From: Aurifilum marmelostoma
Lineage: Eukaryota; Ascomycota; Sordariomycetes; Diaporthales; Cryphonectriaceae
NCBI GenBank assembly: GCA_027559495.1
Contig: JAMXSV010000003.1
Location: 2,666,001 to 2,730,000 of the forward strand
Direction of reading: 5' to 3'
Length of the DNA: 64,000 nt
The notes under the pieces are model-generated. The model ran no database searches, had not been told where the DNA came from, and saw nothing but the letters and a program-made list of their open reading frames with translations. This document shows, one piece after another, positions 31,203-41,998 of the stretch (positions are counted from its first letter, which is position 1; every line of letters begins with the position of its first letter). The translations under genes and the position numbers were made by a program.

Positions 31203-33413
31203 TCATGAACTGCAGCTGCACTGCATAGCCCTCTCAAACTTGGGCACGTCGCCGGTCCAGCGGGCTTCCTCATCCTTGTCTCCATTGTACAATGACCCGT
31301 GTTCAAACTCTCTGCCGTCCCACTCGTCTTCAAAAGGGTGCAGCGCCATGTGCATGGCCCGGCGGAGGACGTCTCTCTCGCCGCCCTTTTCGACCCTCTT
31401 GATGATCTCATCGAGGATGAAGCTGCGCGGGATGAAGCTGGGGTTGACCCTCTTCATGGCGGCGAAACGCTCTTCTTCCTTGGCAGGGTCGATAGCAACA
31501 GTGCCCTCTGCGCCCCCGCCGCCCCAGTCCTCCAGGGCCCGCGCCCGCCATTTGTCCAGCCACCGGGCGACCCTCTGCCGAGCCTCGTCCTCGGACACGC
31601 CAACGGCGCTGATGCCTTCCTTGTGAAAGAACACAGCGGCCCGCTGCCGCCTCGCTTCATCCGTGGCTAGGTCGGCGGTCCTGATAGCGCTCAGCCGGCG
31701 GAAGAAGTGGTTGAAGTCCAGCTCCAGCGCCTCCATGGTGTCGAGCAGCTCGCTAAAGAGCTCCTTGAAGTCCTGCTCCTGGAATCTCCGCAGGCCGAGC
31801 CTGGCTGTCATCAGGCGCTTGTACTCGGCCAGGAATACGGCCTTGTATTCCTCGCCGGCCTGCTCGATGAGCTTCTGGGCCCGTGCTATCAGTTCGTCGG
31901 CCTCGGGCCCCTCCTCCGACACGCCCTCGTTGACGAACTTATCCGAGTCGACGGTGGCGCCGGCGCCGATGAGTTCGCCAATTGCCTCGCCAAAGCGGAC
32001 GAGGTTCCACCATATGATGGTGGGCTGGTTCCTGTAGCTGTAGCGGAGCATGTGGTCGTCATGGTTGGGCGTGTAAGCCGGGTCGAAGTTGTCCAGGAAC
32101 GCAAACGGCCCAAAGTCGATCGACAAGCCGCAGATTGACGTGTTATCGGTGTTGAGCACGCCGTTCATAAAGCCATAGGCCTGCCATTTTGCCACGGTAA
32201 GAGCATTGCGCCGTACAACCTCCCGGTAGAGCCTCGCGAAGCGGTTCTCGGCCGCCTCGGGAGGGCCCTGCACATCGTCTCGACCTGCCACACCGCGCGG
32301 CGGGAAATCCAGATCAGGCGCCTCGGTGGGCTCGGAGGGGTTGCTCAGCCTGCCAGGTAGCCGGTCCCAGCCGCCCAGGACCTCCTCGGCGACATAGGTG
32401 GCCAGCCTGCGGATCATGGCCCTCTCTCCCCGGGCGCGGAGGATGTCGAAGTTGCCGAGGCGGATCCAGCTCTGGGCGAAGCGTACGACGATGGCTCCGG
32501 GCTCGATGGTCTCGCGGCGCACCTTGCTGTGCGGCAGCAGCGAGAGGGCCAGAGCGCGGGTGCTGGGGATGCCCAGGGCGTTCAGAGCCTCGCTGACAAT
32601 AAACTCACGAATGCTGGACCGCAGCACGGCCTTCCCGTCTGCAAAGCGCGAGTATGGCGTCAGCCCCGCACCCTTGAGCTGTATCTCGTATCTAATATTA
32701 TTGTCGGCTCTTGTGGGAGAGGCATCTTTGATGGTTCCCGTCGTCGTCGTCGTCGTCTCGAACAAGCTGATGGCGCGCCCATCGCCCAGCTGGCCTGCCC
32801 ACTGGCCAAACTGGAAGCCTCCATACAGCTGAGCCCAGGGGTATCCGCCCTCCATCTTGTCCTCGTCCCAGCCCAGTAGGACATTTCCGGCTGCCAGCTG
32901 GCGGAACTGATCGGTGGTAGCCTCAGAGGGCGCAATATTCAGGTCACGCAGGGCTGCTGGGGAGACGGCGAGGAGCTCAGGGTCCTTCTGCAGTTCGGGG
33001 CGCACCCAGGTGAAGAGGCCGCCGCGCACCTGACGGGGTGTGATCTGGTCGCGTGGCGTCTTGTGGGAGTCGGCGGGGGTCGGAAAGGTAGGATCGTGAG
33101 GCAGGAGAGTGGTGAAGCGCCATGACTTGGGAAGGGAGGCGAGGGTATGACTGCTGCCGCTGTCATGGTCTGAAGCGGGTACAGGACAGGACTGCGCCTG
33201 CATCTTCAGACTCTCACGACCTTGGTCCTTCTCGGTGGAGGATAGTTCGTGTGCAGACGCCATCTTCGAGGCTGGCGCGATGCCATTACCATTGTTTATG
33301 AGCTGGTCAGCCATTGTTGCGGTGGGTATGCGCCTTCGGAGGAGGGGAAAAGAGGAGGTTATCGCTGTTGGAACTCGCCACGCCGGACGGAGGAGAATGC
33401 GGCGGAAGGGCAT
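31203..33413 (-). CDS. FMP40: Selenoprotein-O homologue, mitochondrial protein adenylyltransferase (SelO/Fmp40/YdiU)
   Basis: Pseudokinase-fold enzyme that transfers AMP to protein substrates and is linked to redox stress in mitochondria. A single exon codes 736 residues; the first 34 (MPFRRILLRPAWRVPTAITS and on) look like a presequence, with a second possible start at MADQL. Core motifs are present: GGYPWAQLYGGFQFGQWAGQ, YEIQLKGAGLTPYSRFADGK with the nucleotide-binding Lys, VLRSSIREFI, VLNTDNTSICGLSIDFGPFA with the metal-binding Asn and the DFG-like Asp. The C-terminus is CSCSS, where animal SelO has selenocysteine in CSUSS; here Cys takes that place. A CGT repeat at 32739..32757 codes a Thr run in the domain. 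Confidence 0.96.
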   Translation of the reverse strand: MPFRRILLRPAWRVPTAITSSFPLLRRRIPTATMADQLINNGNGIAPASKMASAHELSSTEKDQGRESLKMQAQSCPVPASDHDSGSSHTLASLPKSWRFTTLLPHDPTFPTPADSHKTPRDQITPRQVRGGLFTWVRPELQKDPELLAVSPAALRDLNIAPSEATTDQFRQLAAGNVLLGWDEDKMEGGYPWAQLYGGFQFGQWAGQLGDGRAISLFETTTTTTGTIKDASPTRADNNIRYEIQLKGAGLTPYSRFADGKAVLRSSIREFIVSEALNALGIPSTRALALSLLPHSKVRRETIEPGAIVVRFAQSWIRLGNFDILRARGERAMIRRLATYVAEEVLGGWDRLPGRLSNPSEPTEAPDLDFPPRGVAGRDDVQGPPEAAENRFARLYREVVRRNALTVAKWQAYGFMNGVLNTDNTSICGLSIDFGPFAFLDNFDPAYTPNHDDHMLRYSYRNQPTIIWWNLVRFGEAIGELIGAGATVDSDKFVNEGVSEEGPEADELIARAQKLIEQAGEEYKAVFLAEYKRLMTARLGLRRFQEQDFKELFSELLDTMEALELDFNHFFRRLSAIRTADLATDEARRQRAAVFFHKEGISAVGVSEDEARQRVARWLDKWRARALEDWGGGGAEGTVAIDPAKEEERFAAMKRVNPSFIPRSFILDEIIKRVEKGGERDVLRRAMHMALHPFEDEWDGREFEHGSLYNGDKDEEARWTGDVPKFERAMQCSCSS

Positions 33414-34034
33414 TTACTAATACCACAACAACTCGACCTTTTCAGTAGTAACTGGACCTGGAGAACATTGCTGTTGAGCATGCTCCGAGAGGTGAATTGG
33501 GTATGGGCTTTAGTGATAGATATAATGAGTTGGTGTGGCGAGGATGAATTAATTATTGACTATGATGTCAGATTCCCGATCTTCTGAGTAAGAGATCAAC
33601 TGTGTAAGTGCCTATTATCGTGTATTATGTAAGCACAACACTTCCTCACAGCAATACAATACAATACCCTATCGGATGCAGGCAAATCAGACACCAAAAA
33701 TGAGACAGAATTCGGATTAGTTGATAGTTGACAGAGATTGTAATGAAGAGGGCCCTAGAATGGTCAGCCGTGGTTTTAATTAAAGAGTACTGATGAATAA
33801 ACTAAAAGACGGTCTCCTTCTCGAGACAAGTGGGAGGGGGAAAAAGAAGAAAGAAAAGAATGAAAAAAAGAATAGGGACAAAAAAGCAACCGCGAATTCA
33901 AATTTGTCCCTCTCCGGAAATCAAGCTGTATGTTTCACTGTGCAATGAGTTCTCTGCAGGAGGAGAGCCTCATATCTTGTTGAGATGACCACCTAACACA
34001 CCCCAGCTCAACAATGTTGCCAGGTGTGCCGAGT
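33414..34034. other. SelO promoter and DUF7918 gene 3' region
   Basis: 621 nt. Purine-rich around 33830..33880 on the plus strand. No gene or repeat of note. Confidence 0.6.
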
Positions 34035-35285
34035 TCAGTCATCTCCTGTGAGATCAATGAGCCCTTTCGAAGCCTTTCCCGTCTTCATAGCCTTCGCCGG
34101 TCGCTGGGATTTGAAAGCCTTGCCGCCTTCATCCTTGACATCGTCAGTCGCGGACCGCTTGACGCCTCGCTGTACATTGAAAGCAATATCAGCACATGTC
34201 ATGTATTTCCGTAAGAGAATGATGGCTTACTTGGTTTTGAGACAAGTACAAGCTGGCCAGACGTCGGAGTTCGTGGTTAGGCAGTCGGTCCACCTCACTC
34301 TTCATAACGGGGCTTCGCGGTCGAGGTATGATCATTGCTTTTTGAAGAGCGTCTGGGTTCCCGGTCAGCATGCACATTCAGCCTTGTTGCAAAGATGATC
34401 GATCATGGTCAAAACACACCTTTAGAGCAATAATTGAATTTGAATACAGCCAGTGGCTCGTGTTGATCGTCTATCATGTCCGTGGGCTGTGCTGTAAGTG
34501 GGCGCGTGGTTCGCACAGGGTCGGAGAGACTGCTCAGGTGGTAATGATCAGCGCTCATCACGGAAACTTCGTCGCACTCGGAAGAATATTGGACCATTAT
34601 AGCTCACCTCAACCCATGGGACACTGATCGACCTTTCAGCGCCTCCTCGGCAAAGGTCAACTCTCCATTCTGTCCGAGCCGCGTAGCGCCCAACGTTTCG
34701 AGACGCCAACGCGTTTCTCGACCGTAGCATGTCCCACGGTGGACACAGACTCTGATGGTTCCAAGACGAGAGGCCCGCGCAGTGTCTTCTTTACTGCGTT
34801 TCTTGCTGGCGTTGTCAACTGCCACCCCCGGGCGGGCCAGAGTCAGCGTTATCACTGTTGTAAGTAGTCATTGGTGGCTCGTACAAAGCTGAACACATAC
34901 CGGTAGAAACAGCTGCAAAGTGGAACCTCTTTAAGTAGGTGTGCCTGCCGCTGTATAATTTTACACTATCGATTGCGGCAGACGGTGATTCCAGCGTGAT
35001 GAATGGGGCATACTCTGAGACGTCATGTCCATCAATGTCGACATTGAGCACGAAGTTTCTGCTTTGGTTCCCTTCGAGCCAATAACCAGCAGCACCAGGC
35101 TTAGCTGTGGCAACAATGAAAAACTCGGCATTGTCGATCGACTCGATGTAGCAACAGGTAGTGATAGTTTTCTCTGGGAACTCCTCGTCGTCGACAGCCT
35201 CGCCGACCTTGTCCGAATACTCTTTAGCTTCTTTCTCGTTGACAAAGACCCGGACTTCGAGTCCGAGACCCTTGAGTATAGGCAT
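34035..35285 (-). CDS. DUF7918 protein with C-terminal SUMO-interaction-like motif
   Basis: Fungal protein of unknown function. Minus-strand exons are 35285..34901, 34854..34608, 34529..34420, 34352..34231 and 34169..34035, 332 residues, phases consistent; introns are 46-78 nt. The N-terminal beta-rich domain starts MPILKGLGLEVRVFVNEKEA, and the second conserved block is HEPLAVFKFNYCSKDALQKA followed by MIIPRPRSP, both typical of DUF7918. The C-terminal 45 residues are Lys-rich and end LIDLTGDD, a hydrophobic-acidic motif resembling a SUMO-interacting motif that also occurs in relatives. It lacks a signal peptide. A nuclear role is a guess. The splice between exons 2 and 3 is the least certain. 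Confidence 0.78.
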
Positions 35286-35966
35286 GGTACTAGAGACTGG
35301 TCGTGACGGAATGTTTATGGCGTTTTGTGGGAGTTGCGTTATTGTTGATGTTGTGGGAAACGATAGGATGCTGAAGGGAAAAGGGCACGTCTGGTGGGGT
35401 CCTCGGTACTGATGATGGGTTTGACAGGAGGCCCTTGAGAGGTATGATGGGCGTGGCTTCCGTTTTGGTCGAAAGATCTAAGACAAGAAATGCGTTCTCT
35501 TTTCTGTTGAGAGGCCCGGCCAAAAATCTCAGAGTGCTATCCCTCCGTGGCAGCGCATTTATTGTGAGAGAAACGCATTCCGAGGTGATATTGGCAGGTG
35601 GAAGCATCTGAAGGAAGAGTGAAGATACCATCAGATCATCTTCAGGAGCTAGCACGCTCTCCTATCCCTATCGCTCTTCTATCCATACGCGTCAAATCTG
35701 TGGCCAAGGCAGGTCAACAGCCTGAAAGCAAACGTTAGGATTGTAAGGACGTATCGATACTCCGTTGCAAAGTTTCCCTGACTCTTATTTCTGATCTCCT
35801 AGGTTTGCATGTTATACCCAGACACGGAAAGGCCACGTAATTACTAACCGTCGAGAAGCCCTGGTCTCTTCAGGTCACCTCATGGTGAGTGGTGAGGCGG
35901 TGAATACTCGTCAATTCCTTATCTATGACACAAAGCCTGAACATGCTCAAAATCACTGACCTGCGC
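35286..35966. other. DUF7918 promoter and DCL2 3' region
   Basis: 681 nt upstream of the DUF7918 start and downstream of the DCL2 stop. No recognisable coding sequence; the open frame 35290..35655 on the minus strand lacks a protein signature. Confidence 0.6.
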
Positions 35967-38900
35967 CTATTTCCTCTTCAGTATATCGCAAGCTTGCGTG
36001 GCAGCCCTTACTTTCGACTCTTCCTTAAACAGACAACCGGTAACAGCAGTGACATGTCGTTCCCCGATCCTCACCTCACAAGCCCACTCTTTTTCGGCGC
36101 CATCATCACTTGTTGTCTCCTTCACTAGGTATTCCACCTTGTCCCTCTCCGCCAACCTGCCCAGCTCTTCCTTCGGGTGCAGCACGTGCACCTGGTCCCT
36201 CAGCAGCCTCTTCAGATATGGCAAGATACCTGATCTTGAAATGAAGGCCCTGCAGCCATCGAAGTCAGGCCCCGAGTCTACCCAGATGGCCCCGACCAGC
36301 GCCTCGAAGAAGTCCGAGTAGAACTTCTGCGCATGGAGGCGGGCAAAGAGGGCCCAGGGATAGTGTGTACCAGAATGCATGGCCTCGAGGATGGACTCGC
36401 GCAGTTCCTCGAAGCGGGCTTTAGTGGCCTCTCGCTCCATGGTGAGTTCCGCCGAGGACTGTCTCATGAACGACCAGAGCGGGATAGCGACTTCGGTCTG
36501 CCTTAGCTCGGGGCTGTCTCTGACGCCAGTGCTATCACCAGTGCTGTCGCTGTCGCTATCGTCGTCATTGACGCAGACCTCAAAGCGCATTTGCTTATAG
36601 CTCCACTCCATGATCAGGAAGCCCAGGATGTCGGCATTGACAAGTGCTGTGCGCAAGAGGTGCATCTGCCAGTTCTCGAGAGCCGGTTCGACGGCGAAGA
36701 CCTCCTCGACGACGATGAAGTCGAGGATGGCGTCGCCAACGAACTCGAGGCGGTCGTAGGAAGCCACCGTGCCGCTGACATTATAGCTCGGGTGCGTCAC
36801 TGCCTCCAGGAGAAGCGCCTTTTCGCGAAAAGTGTAATCGATCAGCTGCTCGAGTAGCTGTAGATCCGTAGGAAGGGTCATGCCCTTTGGCTCGGCTGCC
36901 CCAAGCAGCGTGTCTCTCACCTCGCCGAATGTACTCGGCTGGCTTTCCGGCACGAAGAGACGGATACACTTCAGGGCCTTGGGAAGCCCACCGTCGACGA
37001 ACGAGACGCCAATGAGTGCCTCCACTACATCTGCAAGGGTCTTTGTGGACAAGACACGCTTGGTCTCTGGCTGCTGCGTTTGGTCACCCAGGTCAGACAT
37101 GTACGGAGGCTTCCATCCCTTCAATACAAGCTGTTGGGTGACGAGGAATTGGTCCAGCCCGCTATCACAGGCTGCTCGGCAAAGCCTGGCGTTCGAGACC
37201 AGTCTGTCTTTCATCAGAGACAGAATACCCTCGGGCAGGTGCAGATCTTTGAAGAACACGTTAGCCTATATTGAATTTACGCATTCGCGGTCACCCGCCG
37301 TGTAGGGGAGAACTGGGGCTCTAGATGACGACGGGCATAATCCATTAACTCACGTGTTGCGGCAACATTGACGGCTGTAGCGAATGTATCAGTCTCTACT
37401 CTGTCATTAAATGTATGCTGCGGGTTACACTCACTGATGCATGTCTTCAGAATACTGTCACCCAGGAACTCGATCCTCTCATAGTTGTCTGGCGTTCGTG
37501 CACTCCTGGCACATATTGCCTCCACAATCATCGAGACATCAGAAATCCCAAGTGGTTCTAGCAGGGTCTTTGAGAGCTCGGCAGCCACTAGATATAGTTC
37601 AGTATAACAGACCAGAGAAGGCATGAGCAGACCGATCTGCGGATACAGCAGTGGGATGCCGTCAATCGTGGTTGTCTCTGCCGGCAGAATGTAGACGTAA
37701 GGTTTTGTGCTGGGAGATTGCTGAGGAGGATATGGTCGGTGGAAGAAGCCCGTCTTTTTGGGCCATTTCCTTACAGACAAGTAGACGGCGTCCGTCGGGT
37801 CGTCTTCGTAGCCCTTGTACACCTTCTGGACAGACCCAGCTGGGGGCTTGGATGGCAAGACGGAGTGAAAGTAGTAAGGATGCCGAGACTTATCTCGTTC
37901 GTCGCGGATGAGACGACCCAGTCCACTGGCTGTGACGAGACCAGATGCGAATTGAACCTGCCCGAGCTGCGCCATAGAAAGAGAGTCAGACTTGGACACG
38001 AGGCGCAGAATGCAGTCATCTCTGATTTCCATGGCTCGATGGCCGTAGGCCAATGACAAGAGGACGAAAGTGTGGTCCTGCTGGTCTCTGGCCTGTTCGG
38101 CATGTCCAAGTCCCTCAGAACCAGTCATTACCACATCCGGGTCTATGTGTAGGGTTAGACTGGTGCGGTGATCCCACCAAACGACCAGAGGCTTCATTCT
38201 CGGCAGAGAGGTGGGAACGGAGAGCTCGAACTCGCACAGTTCTGAATTATTCTCGTCGAAGACTCTCAAAGCGCGGCGGCAGAGTGGAACTTCTCCTTGG
38301 GTGCACATCATAGCAATGTTCAGCCAGGGGTTGTACAGCCCCCGGACTTCCTTCAGTCCAGGACGCACCTCAAGTTCGCGTTCCAACTTGTCTCTCAAGG
38401 GAAGAAGGTGGTCGTCTACCAGTCCTGCCTTGTACAGCGCCTTGTAGGCCTGAAATGCAGCGTCCATGCACGCATTCTTTTCAGACACCCACGTCCTGCT
38501 GCTGGTGACCTGTCGGATGTTTTGTGGCACCGAGACTGGCAGAAACACGGTAGCTTTGAGAAGAGCTTGATTCCCAGGTCGAGCGCTATCGCGTACTTCC
38601 TCCACAAGATAGTCGGGCTGAGTTTCGACGAACTTGCGTGATGCCAAGGTCGCTGTAAAATGTTGTAGATGTGATTTCGCGTCATTGATCGTAAGCCGTG
38701 CCCCGGTGCTCTCGACGCGCAGCTCTTCGGGATATTCTAGAGCCTCGGAGTCTTCTAGTGCTGAGAGCCTCTCATGTTCTCGTTTTTCGTCTTCGTACTG
38801 CCGCTTCATCTGAGCCTCGAGATCCCCCCAGTCGGCATCGGCTTCATCCTCGACGAAGAGGTAGAGATGCGATTGTCGCATGCGAGCCCGGCCACGTCTC

Positions 38901-40684
38901 TGGATGAAAGCCCTCAGGTTGCGCGGCTTGTCGAAGCAGATGATGAGATTGCAAGCGGGCACGTCAATCCCTTCCTCGAGGACACTAGTGGCCACAAGCA
39001 GGTTCTTCCTGCCAGCCCGAAAGGCCTCCAGGGACTGAGAATTACCCGTCTCGAGCAGGTCTAAGAAATCCCGTTTTACTCCTGGAACAAACGAGGTACC
39101 GACCATGGTTCCTATGCGGAATATTTGACTGATCTCCGGATGCGCTGTCAAGATTTGGGCGAGAACCATGGTGGTTGCCCGCTCCTGGACGAAGCAGATG
39201 GCCCTCGCCTCTCTGTCGTACTTTAGGAGCACCTCGATGAGCCGCTGTACCTTTTCTGACAGGCCAGCGTGTGTAGAAAGGGGCGCGGGGGGTGCAATCT
39301 TGGCATCCTGAAAGATTCTGGCCAGAAAGATCACCTCAGAGTCTCTAAAGCTCTTGCTCGAGGCTCCCTGCCTAGGGATGCCCGCTAAGAAGAGCCGTAT
39401 TGCCTCGGAGATGAACCAATCCGCAGCCCAGAGGCCAAGTTCTTGGGCCATCTCGACACTCTTCCTGCAGAATGACTTCATGGTATCCTGCACATATGTT
39501 CTTTTTTTCTTGATAGCTTTCTCGAGTTTTCTCTTGGAGCGATCGGATGTCTCGGCCCGGAGAGACATGACATAGGGGTCTTCCAAGATATTCAACTTGT
39601 TTCGGGCTGTCACCAGTTTTGCTATGGACTCTGGATAGCTGGCGGAACAGAGCTGCAGTCCCGGCGCGTGCGTTATACTGAACAGGGCAGGGCGCTGTGA
39701 GTGTGCGATGAGCTCCTCTCTGTGTCTCGTCGGGCTCCGGCAGATAGCGTCCAGAGTGTCTTCGAGGAGCTTAAGGCTCGAGATGTCGGAGCGTACTACC
39801 GGGCTCGCCGTCAGGCCCAGGATACGAGGCACCGGCTCATGTTTCTTTTTGGACTCCCGGTAGAACTCTTTCATGATTCTACTATAGGCATGTTTTTTGT
39901 TGCAGTGGTGAGCTTTGGCCCGTCAGCAAATTGCAGAGACAGATGCACCTTCGTTCGTGGCACTCACCCTCGTCGAAGACCAAGAGAGCCAGGGATGAGA
40001 TAACGACGAAACCATGAAGGAGGGCGTCAAGGAGGACTTGGGGGGTCGTGATGACGATCTTGACGTTCAGAAGGGCGCCGTCCCAGGTCGAGGAGGACCA
40101 GCTGTCCACCTTGTCGGCACCCGTGATGATCTTGGTCTGGACCGAAGGGATCTGCGCCTTCACAACTTCGTACTGCTGAGCACATAAAGAGACAGTGGGC
40201 GCAAGGAACCAGACTACCTGGAACCTCAGATAGTCAGCATGAATATGTATCTTGGGCATGAGAAACGGTGCACTGGACGTGTGGGCTGGAGACTATACCT
40301 GACCGTCGGGCAACCCCTCAAGCTCCGCACGTATCCTCAATATAGCCCTGTGGGCAGGTTAGACAGCTCGGATAAGGGCAGCATTTCTGGGAATTACAAC
40401 ACGTACACCTGTGTCTTTCCAGAGCCTGTGTCCATTGCGCATATGATATTCTCCTTGAGGCTGGCCTCGAGCATTTCCAGCTGGTACGCCCTGGCAGTCA
40501 TTTTTACAGCGGCCTTAGGGAGCTCTTGGTGGCAAGGCTTCTGCTCTCCAGAAGCGTCTCCATCTTCCGAGAGGCGTCCATCATACCATGCTGCTCCAGT
40601 TATATCTTCCTCGTCAATGACCTGCTGGATCACGTCCTCGAGGTACTCCGAATCGGAGGATGATGAGTCGGTATAGTACGCCAT
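35967..40684 (-). CDS. DCL2: Dicer-like protein 2 (DCL2), RNA-silencing endoribonuclease
   Basis: Cuts double-stranded RNA into small interfering RNAs; in fungi DCL2 is a main antiviral and quelling Dicer. Minus-strand exons are 40684..40407, 40347..40299, 40217..39968, 39912..37435, 37374..37354 (21 nt) and 37246..35967, 1451 residues, frame closed. Helicase motif I is MDTGSGKT (84-91); motif II is DEAH (191-194); motif VI is FIQRRGRARM. A Dicer dimerisation domain follows (KSHLQHFTATL). No PAZ domain is seen, as usual in fungal DCL2. RNase IIIa has YERIEFLGDS with VVEALIG; RNase IIIb has YDRLEFVGDAIL (from 1189) with FFEALVGAIW. A degenerate dsRBD ends the protein (ESKVRAATQACDILKRK). An Asp/Ser-rich insert lies within IIIb. 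Confidence 0.95.
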
Positions 40685-41927
40685 CTTGCAGCATCACACG
40701 ACAGGTCTGCCCCAAAAGGACAGGAAGAAGTACCTCGAAACGGAATGCTTCTTACGTGGAAGGGTCGACGACGCGCGTTGGTGTACGTGAGACGTGGTGA
40801 GGAGTAAAGGGCGTCAGAGGCGGACAGAATTTCTTCCGCAAGGGTATTGAAGGGGAAAATTGAGTAAAGGGATGAAAGAAGAGAACAAAAAGAAAGAAGA
40901 GGAAGGGGGGCAGGATAGGAGAGATCTTGCGTCCATTATATGGTCAAGATATTCTCAATGTTTGCAAGACATATCCCTCTTTTTGCGCCCACTCTTCACT
41001 GAACGGCAAGATATGCAGGAGGCCTGAAAATGAAGCTGTGACGGGTTAGGGTGACAACAAGAGACCAGCACAAGCTTTGCGCAGCAGCACATGGCATCAC
41101 AGGACAGGCGCCGCCTCGACCAACCAAGATTCAAGACTTGCTGATTGATGTTGCGTGTGTGCGAAGCGGGGAAATCTGTGTTCCATTGCTGAAATCAACA
41201 ATAGGTCACATTATAAACTCAGTCTTGCTGTTGCTCCCCTCGCTGGAAATGATCACTGGCCGCGTGTGGGCTGTACGTACTGTACATGACAGATAAGCGC
41301 CATGCTCTCTGTTATGCTGTGATTGCTGTTGCAGTGCTCACCTGCTGTGGATAGTGCCTTCTCTGCAGGTAGTTTGCTCACTTGTGTAACCTTTCTTCCG
41401 TCTGAAGTATGTCTTGTCGATATACCAAGGCCTTGTCGGAGGAAGTCGCCAAGTTGGGCTGAGTTCCATCATGTACTGTGATACGTAGTAGGTACAATGT
41501 ATAGCACAATGATCTCGACAGTACATAGTAGCGCTTCCACAGTGGGTCTAACCCAGGCCTGCCAGGCTGCCAGGGTCAACGATATCAGGGGACCCCCCTG
41601 TACAATCGGTACCTTTTGACCAACAACCCATTGCAGGTACTGTGGAAGGTACTAATTACCTTGTGTGTGTTAGCCTGCAGTGGGACAAAGTGGCCCGAGC
41701 TCGAAAATTCCCAATCGAGGAATTGAATGTTCTCACCCAACAGACAGCGACTGCTTTTTTCCTGCCGCAATCGCCCTCGAACGGCCTCAGGCCAGCGCAC
41801 ACAAGCCAGCAACCGCCGTCCAGCAAGCCTCACTGGCTCGAGCAGCCGGTCGAACCGACCGAGATATACCAGAGGACGAGAAACAGAGTGCTTGACGTGT
41901 GGTCCCCCCTACACACATACATGAACG
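40685..41927. other. Divergent promoter region DCL2 / uL24m
   Basis: 1.24 kb between divergent starts. Purine-rich stretch at about 40850..40920 on the plus strand, i.e. a pyrimidine-rich DCL2 leader. It includes the short upstream ORF of the uL24m gene at its end. No other gene. Confidence 0.6.
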
Positions 41928-41998
41928 ATGCAGAAGCTTCTCAAGAGGACGGCGCAGGCCGAGAAGCAGGCTGCCCGCCGCATCAAGAAGAGAAATGA
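41921..41998 (+). promoter_or_regulatory. Upstream ORF overlapping the uL24m start codon
   Basis: An ATG 7 nt before the uL24m start opens a different frame of 25 codons (begins MNDAEASQEDGAG) ending with TGA at 41996..41998, inside the main coding region. Ribosomes starting here could not reinitiate upstream of the main ATG, so it may lower translation. Whether the transcript starts before it is unknown. Confidence 0.45.

Noticed and set aside
31707..32138. 143-codon plus-strand ORF
   Set aside because: Antisense to SelO, caused by GC-rich third positions.
37260..37300. 29-nt intron in DCL2 (gtgacc...atatag)
   Set aside because: Too short, and it would retain non-conserved sequence; the 21-nt exon model restores the Dicer motif.
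12799..40684. RNase III and DCL2 as one RNAi gene cluster
   Set aside because: They lie 22 kb apart with many unrelated housekeeping genes between; no evidence of co-regulation.
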